64,000 nucleotides of DNA from NCBI RefSeq assembly GCF_026151205.1, contig NC_087077.1, positions 8,547,983 to 8,611,982 of the forward strand, written 5' to 3'. Position 1 is the stretch's first letter; every line of letters starts with the position of its first letter. This document shows, one piece after another, positions 20,340 to 32,357 of the stretch. Both the position numbers and the translations under genes were made by a program. The notes under the pieces are model-generated. The model worked only from the letters and a program-made list of their open reading frames with translations, was not told the DNA's origin and did not search any database. The DNA is from Bolinopsis microptera. Lineage: Eukaryota; Ctenophora; Tentaculata; Lobata; Bolinopsidae.

Positions 20340-23300
20340 ATACGTCCAGTATTCAGTCTCTCAACCTCTCCGTCCAACAGAATTTAACTGTGGTTTCCTT
20401 GCTTTAAATTTTTCATGACAAACATGTCATATTTTTGTTGTTAGTTACTGTGGTCGCTATTTTAAATACGGACACTCTGTTTTATAGCTGTTTAGTTTAA
20501 TGTTTTAACACAAAATAAGTCTTCACCCCAATCTCTCGATCGACGACTTTCAGAGTTTGGACGGTAGTCCTTATCCCCTGTTATACCAGACAATAAAAAT
20601 TTCAATTGAGCAAATTTTTCTATTAATTACACAACGAAACCAAAAAATTTAATAATATGATAATCAACTAGCCCAACTACAAAGCAACCACAATGAATCT
20701 CCTTTCAAAAAGTTTTAAACGTTTGATCTGTTGAATAATTTACTGACAAGCTTGCCATTCTCTCAAAAGTGCAGCAAGTTTTGAACCACGCACTGCACTT
20801 GATACTTTATTTTGACTCGTTTAGTCGTTTACAAGATAAACGGCCTATTATGCTATCGTTTTTTGCTAAAAGATCAATTAAACAATTATATGTCTCCTGG
20901 GTTCAATTTGTTAGATCGTCTAATAGTTTGCTTTAAAACCATTGCCCACCATTTATTGTCTAAACCATTTTCCTGCACCGACCAGCTCTTTGCTGACGAG
21001 TTGTTAATTGTTATTATTCGTCAATATATTATGTAGTTTTAATTTACATCTAATTACTGGCCCTAGCCCCCTTACTGGCCCCCTTACTGGCTCCCTTGCA
21101 AAGGCTCTGGTTCATATGTTAATGAACCGGCCCGCGGAGAATGTTCACTCCCGTTCTCATAAGGAACTCATTTCAATTACAAACACATCTGTTTCACCGC
21201 TCTCCCGTATTTTTCGTGTAGCACTGTAGGCAGCTCCTTGTTATCCTTGCATTTAACTCACGTGTAGATATTTCGCTACTTTTCTGAGATTTTATTGCAA
21301 CATGTAAGAATTGTCCCGTATTTCCTATTGTAACCCAATCTTAAAGAGGTCCAATTAGTCAACCTACAAAAAAGTTAACTTTCCCCCAGACCACCGCGTC
21401 TGTTACCTGAAATAAACACACCTAGTTACACACCTGTAACACCTGTAACATGTTCTCCTGGCACTGTGAAACACCTGTAACACCCAGTTAGTGTTACACA
21501 CATGTTACACACCTGTTACACACCTGTAACATCCAGCTCCCTAACCTCCACACTATGAACATTATTATACATGATGGGAGTTACGTGTTCGCCCACCAAT
21601 TACCCCAGACGTTGTGTTTAGTGTTCGTGTTATCACTTCCTTTTAAAACTTTAAACTTTGGGGAAACTTGTGAGTTCGTTTTGTGTGTTTCACTTTGTCT
21701 GTTGACTTTCCCGTTTTGAATACTTCTGTGACCTTGTTATAATTTCTCTGTTGAGAATGTACAATTTCATAGTGGCTGTTTTACAGTATGATGCTTTTTT
21801 GGATATTTTGAGATATTGGATCATGATGTAGCATGAATTGCAAATATAGTTATAGTTATACCCATCAGGCCTCTATCTTTGCAGTATGCAGCGTACATTA
21901 GTTCTTATCCTGACAACTCAATACGTTCAGCCTAAGCTACACACAAAAAGTAAAACCGCATACTGATCACCTCCCCAACTAGCAACATTATTGTTGCACA
22001 ATTCCTCGCTATTATCTTAATATTACACAGTGGTACATCGTCATAATAACATAGTTTAGTGTGTTTCATGGCACAATGATAAGTAAAATTATTTATGTTT
22101 GGATGTGTGTTGGGGTCGCATGAGGTCGGCTAATCTTGGTCATTTGTTACCATAAATATTGGCCGTTTGGTTTTGTAACCATTTCGGATTTATAAACTTG
22201 CCCAATATTTCTTGCCCAGATTTCAGATTCCTAGTTGTTTCATATTATTTTTGCTAAGTATTTCAGAATGGTTACGTATGAAATTTATTAACATTTGAAT
22301 ATGCGAATTTTTAGGTAACTTTAAAATTTGGTACACAATTTTGGACAATTTTGTTGTAACAATAAATAGATACACACTGTAAAATATACGTCATGTTGGT
22401 TTAATTCACGGAATACCAGGAATTTCAGAAACTTTAAATAGGAAATAGTGCTTCTAAACTTAAATAGTAAAAATATCAGAGTTTGATTAAAAAATTTCCC
22501 ATAGATTACAATCCCCGCCACACCAATAATTAACGTACGCGGTATTTTAACGTGATTCAAAAGTGACGCGTATGTAACGCGTTCATGTCTATTCATTTTT
22601 AATTGTGCAGTGGTACATTATCATAATAACATAGTTTCACGTGTTTCATGTGACAAAGATATGCAAAATATAATGCATAATACATGTAGAATGCACATCC
22701 AGATGGTTGGAATGCCATGAGGTCAGTTCATTTGTTACCGTACAAGTTTGGTTTTGGGATATTTTCCTATTCATTAACTTGAAGTTGTCTCGCTCAAATA
22801 GTCAGAGTTGAGACACAGTTAATAAACTGCGGAGTGACTAAAATGCTATACAGCAAAAACAAAAGGCTCCAACCAAACACTCCACCTACTGATCCTAACC
22901 ACCCTAACAACTCTCAAGCTCTCTCTCTCTTCAACCCTCATTCCCTCACTCCTCTTGGTGCACAAAACCATTCTAACCTATGTATGTCCCCCTTACGGGT
23001 TCCACAAGCCCAACGGTACATAGTTAGACGAAAAACAGAGAAGCCTTGATTGCCAGATCAAGGACTGCATCAGTAGCAGCGAAATACGGATATACCTTCT
23101 CCCTTACAGTCAGCGAGCTGACAACTATCTGACTGTGTCTTTTAGGCCTTGCCACACCACCTTCGCTATTGCATCCGCTCGCCCGTATTCACTGACACAT
23201 GCCACACCTGGGTTTAGTATGAAGATGTACGCATATTCACCCAAGATGCGGAGATGCCTCAGTTTAGCGAGTTGAGATACAACAGCAAACTCACAGGAGC

Positions 23301-23437
23301 ATGGATCAGAATCATCAGTTACCAACCTGACACCGTTTCGGGGCTTTAATCGCAATACGGTTTCCTGTCAGGCGCCCCAGCAGTCCACCCTTGAACCAAA
23401 TGTATCGCTTTTGTATTTTGTTTTCTTTAGTTTCCAT
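20340..23437. other. Non-coding stretch with weak direct repeats
   Basis: 21415-21535 holds degenerate CACCTGTAACA repeats. About 22027-22180 and 22611-22765 are diverged direct copies (core TCATAATAACATAGTTT, later GCATGAGGTC and TCATTTGTTACC). A minus-strand ORF at 23125-23355 looks slightly protein-like but is not recognised. Confidence 0.5.
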
Positions 23438-23441
23438 TTAA

Positions 23442-24449
23442 GGGGGGGGGGGTTCACCCTGACCAACAAACTAGGACCCGTGACCGAACTTTTGAGGGGG
23501 TCCCGGACCCCAACCGCCAAACGGTGCCCGCGGGGCAGCCACGCCCATATTTTGTCCAATTTAGGCCCAATTTAGCCTAATACCCTGAACATGCCCAAAA
23601 CTTGTAGCTAGTGGTCCTCTAAACTCGTATATGAATTTTCATTAAGATTGGACAAAAAAATGACTGAGTTATGCCGCGCCCATATTTGGGCATACGCGCC
23701 AAATTTGATCGATTTTGGCCCATAAATTGGTCAAATATCAATATTTTTGAATGAAACCAACTTTATATGAAAGGTAAGCCTAAACTACACAACTCAATAG
23801 AGTTTCAATATTTTTTCATGAAATTTTCAGAATCAACGTAGAATCGCATTTCGACCTTTGGCGGCCAAAATCGATCAAATTTGGTGGGTATAAATCAAGA
23901 GGCTTGCATATAATGAACATATTGACACGGGTGCAGAGTTGAGTCTGTACGGAACCTAGTAGTTTCAGATCCTTGTTTAACTTGCCGTACAGCAAGGTCA
24001 TCCACTACTTTAGCCCGGCGAGGCACATAACTCCCTCTACAACTCCATGACAAATGTTTCATATATACTAGCCGAGTTCACAAGTTATATCCTTGTGTTT
24101 GAGAAGAGCTCGTTAGAACTGCTTCCTTTCCCTTCAGTATCCCACAGTCTCTCAAATATGGGCATATAGTTTTTAGCTCATAACTCAGTCATTTTTTGTC
24201 CAATCTTAATGAAAATTCAGGGGACCAATATAGCTACAAGTAGAGCACCTAAAACCTGGGTTTTAGGCATGTTCAGGGTATTTGGCTAAATTGGTCCTAA
24301 TTTGGACCAAATATGGGCGTGCCTGCCCTGCGGGCACCGTTTGGCGGTTGGGGTCCGGGACCCCCTCAAAAATTCGGTCACGAGTCCTAGTTTGTTGGTG
24401 AACTGCTATCTCGAAATCAAGTTTCACAAAAAATCAGGGTGAACACCCC
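23442..24449. mobile_element. Foldback DNA transposon with long TIRs and TTAA flanks
   Basis: Roughly 240-280-bp inverted arms (about 23442-23680 and 24170-24449) share segments such as GTCCGGGACCCCCTCAAAA and ATGACTGAGTTATG (reverse complement). TTAA lies immediately outside both ends (23438-23441 and 24450-24453). A TTAA duplication points to the piggyBac or Kolobok superfamilies. No transposase is present, so it would be non-autonomous. Confidence 0.75.
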
Positions 24450-24453
24450 TTAA

Positions 24454-27400
24454 ACAACAGCTGGCTGACCAGTCAACCTAAAGAGTATCCAACCCGAGGG
24501 TAGCGACTAGCGAGTTCGAATTCCATTTCTTAAGTGTCGGATAACAGCCTTACCCTAAACCCCGGGTAGCATTGTGTAGTTCAGAGTCTCAGACCTTGGT
24601 TAGAAATACTCCGAGGGAGCATTAAAGCACTTATCTCTACTGTGAAAAGTACGATGGAATTATGCTGGACTTGAATGTCTCAGGCGTAACCTCATTAGAC
24701 GTGTGAAATGGAATTGGCGAAGTTAAAAGATCACGATTCATATTCATCTGCCCTAAAACCTAATTTTAGCACCTTGTGTTCACAGAGCAAGGATTCTTTT
24801 GTTTTGTTTTGGGATATTTGGATGGTCAGTAATACGTAGCTACTCTAGTAGTGGTAGTGAAGTACAGTCCCAAATTAACGCAATCTTTCAACCACTTTTA
24901 ATAGTTGTTTTTTTGTGTTAGAATAATCGATAACTGTGAAACATTTGACTTTTCTTACCATTTTGGTTATAGATATTGTCGGATAAATTTTAGAATTTTT
25001 CCATTTAATTTCCATTTAATTGCCAAGAATTAGAAAATGTTGTATGTCGCTATAATAAGTCAATAAGCCATTGTATTAACTTCTTATATGGTCAATTCGT
25101 ATCTTTATCCCCAATACGGTAAGAAGTTCCTCAGAAGTTGTGACGTTGCCAAGTTGGTTAATCATAAGCTGTTAAACTCAGTTGATTTTGTTTGTAAATT
25201 ATTCTCTCACGACCACGAGTCCTTGCTGTGATTTGAACTCGAGCGGTACCAGAAGCCTACTTTTACATTTCGGAAAATGCCCCAACCCACATACATTCCC
25301 TGGACTTAACAGGTACATTTTTTGTAATATTTCAATTTAAGAGAAAATATCATGATCATGAACAATACGTTCTTAAAATTTGTGAGGAAAAATGTGACTA
25401 GGAAACTGATGTCATATTTCTTAAGACTAATTAATATGACACTGGATTGTGGAATGTGGAGCATATGGCTGTGAATTAAAATGTATACGAAACTAAAATG
25501 TTAACATACCATTGTAGATTCTAGTAATCTTAAAACCGAGTTCGTCACAGTTTTCAGTAAAATTGTCTTCCAAATGTAATTATTATCACTCTAAATTCTA
25601 CACGTTCCGTCCAATACGAAACATTTGCAAACTTCAAATATATTTCTTGCCAGAGATATTTTAAAATCTGCCAAGAGATAAGAAATTATTAAGAATGTGA
25701 ATACGCCATCTTTTTACATGATTGACCATTGATCTTTCTGGCAGAAATCCAATAATAAAGTTCAGCTGCCTATTGTTCTGTCTCTGTTATGTCTCTGTCT
25801 CAATCTCCCGACTATCCGCTGTCCTACGTCTAATGTTCTAGTTTTTATCTAGTTCTAGTTCTATGTTCTATCCCCCCTGTCTCGTATTGTGGTTGCGACT
25901 ATCCACGACAGTAATTGATTAACTGAATCTGCTGTCGTGCTTGCCAAAGAATATCTCTCGCTTCGGACACGTATAATTGTACATGATGATATTATATTAT
26001 GTTTCTATTTCTATATTGTTGTGGACTGTTGTTTTGTAGCTTGTATATTGTGTTACATTTAATGTTTTGTGTGATAACCTTCTAAAAAAGTAGACGAAGT
26101 TTAACGTTTAATGTGATCTAAAACTGTAACTTTAGAGATGGTAGACTCTGACTGAATGTATCGCCTGATGGTAGAAATATTAATTGATTTCTAGTTAGTT
26201 TGAAAGACAAAAGGACAAAAGGAGTTTGCTGAATTATAATATGAACCTAGAGTTATTCCGCCACTGTTATTATTATATTGTTGGAGGTCATTATAAGATT
26301 ATAGATTTTTATAAATTTTATGCTGTTTTAGTCTGCTAGTTTTGACCCACCTGTTTCTCTGTTTTTGCACTCACCTCAATCAATTACAGGTTTACATATT
26401 TACTATAACTTCTCAATATTTTCATATTATAATGCTAGTCAAAGTTCCTTTTATTTGGTGTTTAATAAGATCTAAGTTTTATTTGCTGTTAGCACTTACA
26501 AACTTTTAACAGTAATTATTGTTTTGTCAACTATCTTGTTATGATTACATTTTTCCTTATATATCTGCTTTCTGCTTTCTATGATATCGGAGATTCATAT
26601 CTTGATACCGTACACATTTTAAGACAAAAAATAAAAACTGTATTTTACAGTTTTTTGTCTTTACACTCCTTGTTTATACACTCCTTGCCAATCACTTGCA
26701 ACAAGTTAGAAAAAACCCATAGATTATAACAGCTGGTAACTAACTTAAACTTTTACTTATACTGGTAACTTATTCGACCTAGTCTCCAGTATCTGGAACC
26801 TGACCAGTAACCAACTTGTCAACAAAAGAGACTCTCTCAAGAGACTCTCACGGGATCTAGATGAAAGCATGTTTTCGAAGAGTGGTTAAGTTGTGCAGGA
26901 AGACTTGCTGTTGCACCTGCAACAGTTGCAGTAACTACAGCTACACTAACCTTCAGTAAGTTTACCAGTAACTAATCGGTTACTAACCAGTCACTAATCG
27001 GTTACTAACCAGTAACTAATCGGTTACTAACCAGTAACCTCCAGGAAATTAAAGAACATGTTTCTTACAGGAAGCATTACCACCACCTTTTAACTTAATT
27101 ACTAAATTATATCCTTTTGTGTTCTCAAATTTCATGTTAAATTTAAAGTGTACCCTACTTTAAGCAACTCTACTGGTCTTGTAATGAGTCAGTTAAATAA
27201 TATCCACATTCAAGTTACACGGCTCCAGGACAATCAAAGTAAAATAAATATATTATTAAAACATATAATATCTTAAATATAATATTATGGGTTAAGATTA
27301 TGAGTAAAATATATGAGGTGACCCATGAAATGTGCCTTCAATTCGGTGTTCTACGAGTATCTATTTGTACTCTCAAAGGAATTAGGAATATAATGTTAAT

Positions 27401-28380
27401 TATAAGATGGCAACCCCCACTGTACTGTACTATGAGAAAGTAAATCAATTATTTTAACAGCATCTAATAACCATTTAATTAGTCCCACAAAATTAATTAT
27501 ACATTTACCCATTATCACCTGGAACTAAAAACAGCACCGTAACAGAACAATTGAATTTTGAGAAGGTTTCCTCTTGGACTAGCGTTCTACACTCCCGTTA
27601 TTCAAAGATGAACATCTTCGCAGTTCACACATTAACTACTCTACTAGTGTATTGTTAGTAGAACTGTTAGTAGCGTTGATAGTATTGTTAGTAGTTACAC
27701 CTCTAGATTTTTTCCCCCTTGCTCAGTACCCCACCAGAACAACTGATTATTGGAGAACACCTGATTTCTGTGCTGCTGCTGGCACCGTGCAACTCCATTT
27801 TCTCTCCCTAAATTTAGTATAATATCCACCCTAATCACGAGGATAAATGGCGAGGTAGTCTAGTTAGTGCGATACATTTCTCCCGATCCTTCGATAATGT
27901 CCAGGGTTGCATTACCCGGCGTGCTGGTCATACTGCGCGTCACAAACTCTCCCTGCTCCTTCATAAACTCTCTCTCTGCTCCTTCGTCTGTGTTCCTTCT
28001 CAACATTCCCTGGTTACTTCCTCCGACTTTGTTGATCTTACGAATTGTTAATTATTTGATTGTGTGATTGTTTTCGTTAAAATAATTTTGACCAAGAGGG
28101 ATCCGGGGCGGTTTTTCTGTAAAATTGTGGTTGAGAATTTAACTAAACTACAGTGCCGATATTCTCGTCTCCTTGATTCTTTCTGTTGAGAAATCTAGAC
28201 ATCAGGTTGATATGAGAAGTATAGTTTGTGTTGTAGATAATGATAATACTCCGCTTGCAGCTGGTAAATGATAACCAATGGGAATTGTAATGTGTAACTT
28301 GATACCGATATACGTGGGATTGATACATTTTATATAATCGATACGTATGTAAGAGGGAGGATTAATTCCTTGAACTTGTC
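24454..28380. other. Non-coding stretch, no gene recognised
   Basis: Contains a short tandem at 26957-27038 (TAACCAGTAACTAATCGGTT, about four copies). A possible degenerate tRNA-like B box (GCGAGTTCGAATTCC) lies near 24510. No convincing exon was found. Confidence 0.5.
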
Positions 28381-28385
28381 TTGCA

Positions 28386-28692
28386 GATGTTCACTTTGTG
28401 TACCAGTGTGTCTCATTTTGACCTACAGATGTTCACTTTGTGTACCAGTGTGTCTCATTTCGACCTACAGATGTTCACTTTGTGTACCAGTGTGTCTCAT
28501 TTCGACCTACAGATGTTCACTTTGTGTACCACTGTGTCTCATTTCGACCTACAGATGTTCACTTTGTGTACCACTGTGTCTCATTTCGACCTACAGATGT
28601 TCACTTTGTGTACCAGTGTGTCTCATTTCGACCTACAGATGTTCACTTTGTGTACCACTGTGTCTCATTTCGACCTACAGATGTTCACGTTT
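28386..28692. repeat. 42-nt minisatellite, about 7 copies
   Basis: The unit reads GATGTTCACTTTGTGTACCA then (G/C)TGTGTCTCATTTCGACCTACA. Copies alternate between CCAGTG and CCACTG. Three overlapping plus-strand frames stay open through it because 42 is divisible by three. I regard those frames as artefacts. Confidence 0.92.
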
Positions 28693-30850
28693 TGTACCAG
28701 TACGTTTCAACGTCGTAGAGCAGATGTCAAAACTTCATTTTTTGTGCCAACATGACTGTTTTTTTCGATGTTGTATTGTGTATTGTGAAATGTTTAAAGC
28801 GAATTTTGACGTATTCCGATGACGCAAGTGACTGTGGGAGTATATCCGTCACTAAGTATCGTTACTTTCCTCCAGCGGCTGTATAGTGATTAGTCAAAGT
28901 AGTCCCAGATGAGAATGAGTATAAGTACCAAACATCATTACTGACGATGTTTATACGGATTGTTTATAAACAAACTGTAATAATTTAGAGTCTGCTGATA
29001 AGTTTATTAAAGTATCACGCTGTGTGATGATGCTGCGTGTGGTGGAAGCAAAGAGAGTCCTTACATTGCTTATTATTTCATCACAGCAGTGTTATGTGCC
29101 GCATCATGCGTGTCAAAAGTCTCACTCTTACTCTCACTCTCTCTTTCGCTACTGTTATTCTCTATTTTAGAGTGTGTTTAGGTTGCTGTCTTTTTTTGTG
29201 TCTGTATGTTTCTCTTTTTCGTTATTAATGTCATCTCTACTGCCGAAGGTCTAGCGTCTAGTGCATAGTGCATAGTGCATAGTGCATAGTGCATAGTGCA
29301 TTGTGCATAGTGCATGATACTATCAAATAGTCACCAGATGAGCACTGAGCACTTATTATCACCAAATCTAATGGCGTGTTACAATGTCAATAAGTTTTCA
29401 GGTTGCATTGTTGAAAGGTCCAATTAATAGGAAGTAACTACAACTACAAGTTAATTAATAATTAGAAGTTACTACAAGTTAATTAATAATTAGAAGTTAC
29501 TACAAGTTAATTAATAATTGGAAGTAACTACATCCACCTGTGAGCTGGTTCCCCGTCATTAGCACCACAAAGTGACACTAACCTCGTTACACTGTGAAAT
29601 ATCCAGGCCAGCTTCAATTTTCATTACGTGTGGCCAATGTGGAGGAGGGCCTAATTAATTTATGGTTACAATACAGTTTACTTATGTTTGCCGGCAGCTT
29701 GGTTGTTTTACCGGCTCCTCACTCAGTATTATATCCGTCTAGATTCTAGAGAGATTGTTTTGTCTGAGCTCCGTGGTATTAAACAATTTGTCAGTATTTT
29801 AGTATTTAGTTGGGATTTCTCCAGACTGATAATAAGATAATAGGTATATGTCTGCTGGCGCTTGTTTCAACTAATCCGTTACATGGTTTTCTAATTCCTT
29901 CCAGCATAACGCGGTGGTAAAGTTGTGATGAATTTGTTGGCGAGTGGTCAAAAATGAAAGTGCGAACGGCCGAAGGAAGCCATTGTAGTGTTTCTCTGTG
30001 TTGAATAAAAATAGCATTGGATCGTACAAGCGACACAACTTCGTTGCTTGCTGCCTGTTCTGACTTTGTCTGGTTGTGTTGGGTTGAAACGTTTTGTAAC
30101 ATATTATGGTTTTGTAACGTCACATTGTTTTGTCACATATTGTGTTAAGAGTAAATATTAAGTACGTAGCTGATCTATAATTTCCATTTCTTGCATTATA
30201 TCATACAGCCCCGTGGGGCGTGTTTTGACTTTAGAGTGAAATGTATGTGAATGTAAAATGTAAATACACATTTGAACTTGAATTGAAGAGCACCTGGCAC
30301 ATACTATATAATACTTTATAAAAGATAAGATGGAAACGTGTTGCCCATAATCACGTACCCTAGTCACGTACAGATAGTAGTCATTTTGATAGATAAAGAT
30401 CAGTATATTCAGTAGATTGAGGTGTATTCGCTGTGTTGGGCGTTTGTTAGATGCTGTTTTCTGTTTTCCGTTGATCGTGCCAATCTATATGAACATTTTG
30501 TTGATTTATATGCTTGTTTGATACCACAAGACTGTAATGGACCACATGTGGATATTATAAGGTCAATATTGTGGATGTTATAGTGGAGACAGTAAGATGG
30601 ATAGGATGGACATCTCCTCAGGGCTCCTTCACTCCCCCATACTCCTCACATCTCCTCTGATAGACCTCTCTCATCTTCCTATCCCTCCTTCTATATCACC
30701 CCCTGCTCCGTACGATCATTTTTACTGATAATTATATACATCTTCTTGCATATTATATCCTTATTATCGAACGATGATCAAACTTTATCATGTATAGACA
30801 ATAGTGTGACAACCTTACGATGTATTTTTGTAGAATTTTGTGTAGAATTT

Positions 30851-31075
30851 CTGGTTCAAAGGGTTGTACAACTAAAATCTAAAATTGAGTCGCATGATCA
30901 CATCCCTTCAACGTTATCCCTGCAAAGTTATCCTTGCAAAGGTATCCTTGCAACGTTATCCTTGCAACATTACCGTAGCACCAATAGATTATTACATGCT
31001 CATTATATTGGCGTCAGCGTTCATTCCCAAATATCAAATTGTGGAAGTTTCCAGATAAATTGGTACTTTTATCAC
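30851..31075 (+). repeat. Direct repeat copy 1 (pairs with 31709-31950)
   Basis: Starts GTTCAAAGGGTTG and contains TCTAAAATTGAGTCGCATGA, then a short internal tandem of TGCAAAGTTATCC-type units, then ACCGTAGCACCAATA. The second copy has more internal units. Confidence 0.8.
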
Positions 31076-31708
31076 AATTTTAATGTACAGTTTACACTAC
31101 AGTGATATGTTCTTCGTTCTGAAGTTCTTTATACATTTTGACAGAGTTATGTTTTTGATTTGGTAAACAAACCAAAATAAAGCTAAATGTATTGATCGTC
31201 AACACACTGATATTGCCGTGTCGTCAGAACTTAACGGTTGATGTAAAATTCTAAAAAATCTCTCGCGTGATACCGATACGACATAAAGTTATTTATAATT
31301 TCCATTTTCTTTCCATATGCTGGAATAATCCTCATTTTATTTACTCCCCAGCAACATCAGAAGTTATACACTAACCCGACCATTCTAATATCAGCCATCT
31401 TCAGACATTTTAACTCCCAACATATTATTATTATTAATTACACGTGACAACTAACCACCATTACAGCTGCGAGAATGTCACAAATCTGTGACGTCACAGA
31501 CCTAGTCATTGGTTATACAATACACTAGTTACTGAGCAGGAAATATAGTGTGATGCGTGACAATGACCCGCTTCTAGTTTTGTCGCATATTATATATGAC
31601 GTGGATATTGTCAGCAGAATTTAAAGAGAGTTTTTTTTGTGATCATAGGAGATCTCAGAGTTAATGTTTAGAGGAAATTGGAGATTGGTAGCGGGTGTCT
31701 TGTTCAAT

Positions 31709-31950
31709 GTTCAAAGGGTTGAATGAATAAAATCTAAAATTGAGTCGCATGATCGCATCCCTGCAAAGATATCCCTGCAAAGTTATCCCTGCAAAGTTAT
31801 CGCTGCAAAGTTATCGCTGCAAAGTTATCCTTGCAACGTTACCGTAGCACCAATAAATTATTACATGCTCGTCATATCTTCATATTGGCGTTAGCGTTCA
31901 TTTCCAAATATCAGATTGCGGAAGTTTACAGACAAATTGGTGCATTTAAT
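31709..31950 (+). repeat. Direct repeat copy 2
   Basis: Similar to 30851-31075, with an expanded internal TGCAAAGTTATC(C/G)C tandem. The two copies lie about 860 bases apart in the same orientation. Confidence 0.8.
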
Positions 31951-32224
31951 TTTTATTGAATTTGAGACACAAAACAATGGAATACATCTTTTTAATGATT
32001 TGAATATATCGTGGGAGGTCAAACAATTGAAACGGAATGCAGAAGAATTCAAATTCATATCTTTCTGATCACATGACTAAAATATTCAAAAAAATTCAAA
32101 TAAGCAAATACCAAAATTAGATCTAATAAATAACCCAACATTCCATCATTGTACAGCAAAAAAACATTCCATAATTCCAATAAACATTCCAGAATTCCAA
32201 ACAACACTAACATTTATCTTTCAG

Positions 32225-32357
32225 AGGATCAAGTGGGTACCATGGGTTGAGAACAACATCAAGTGACTGGAGCGAGAATGCGTCCAATGGAACTCACTAC
32301 TGGTACGAATACGAGGGCAGCGCAATGTGTAACCTTACCACCCCCGACAAGGATTGC
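32225..32357 (+). CDS. DGKZ: DGK exon a: start of first C1 finger
   Basis: Acceptor TTTATCTTTCAG precedes it and donor GTAAGT follows. After one leftover base it reads 44 codons including [15 protein letters not shown], the conserved lead into C1a. The end is in phase 0. Confidence 0.88.

Larger units (their letters stand above)
28823..32224. other. Upstream region of the kinase gene, repeats but no recognised exon
   Basis: Holds a GCATAGT heptamer run (29258-29312), a 29-nt AAGTTAATTAATAATTAGAAG tandem (29435-29525) and two direct copies of a 230-bp repeat. A 105-codon minus-strand ORF (29806-30123) is unrecognised. The 5' exon or exons of the kinase gene must lie here or further upstream, because the first recognised exon begins inside a codon. 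Confidence 0.45.

Noticed and set aside
24490-24530. tRNA-like B box GCGAGTTCGAATTCC
   Set aside because: No A box at the right distance and no acceptor pairing.
28370-28822. 150-aa Cys-rich ORF CSLCVPVCLISTY repeats
   Set aside because: 42-nt minisatellite; three frames open in parallel.
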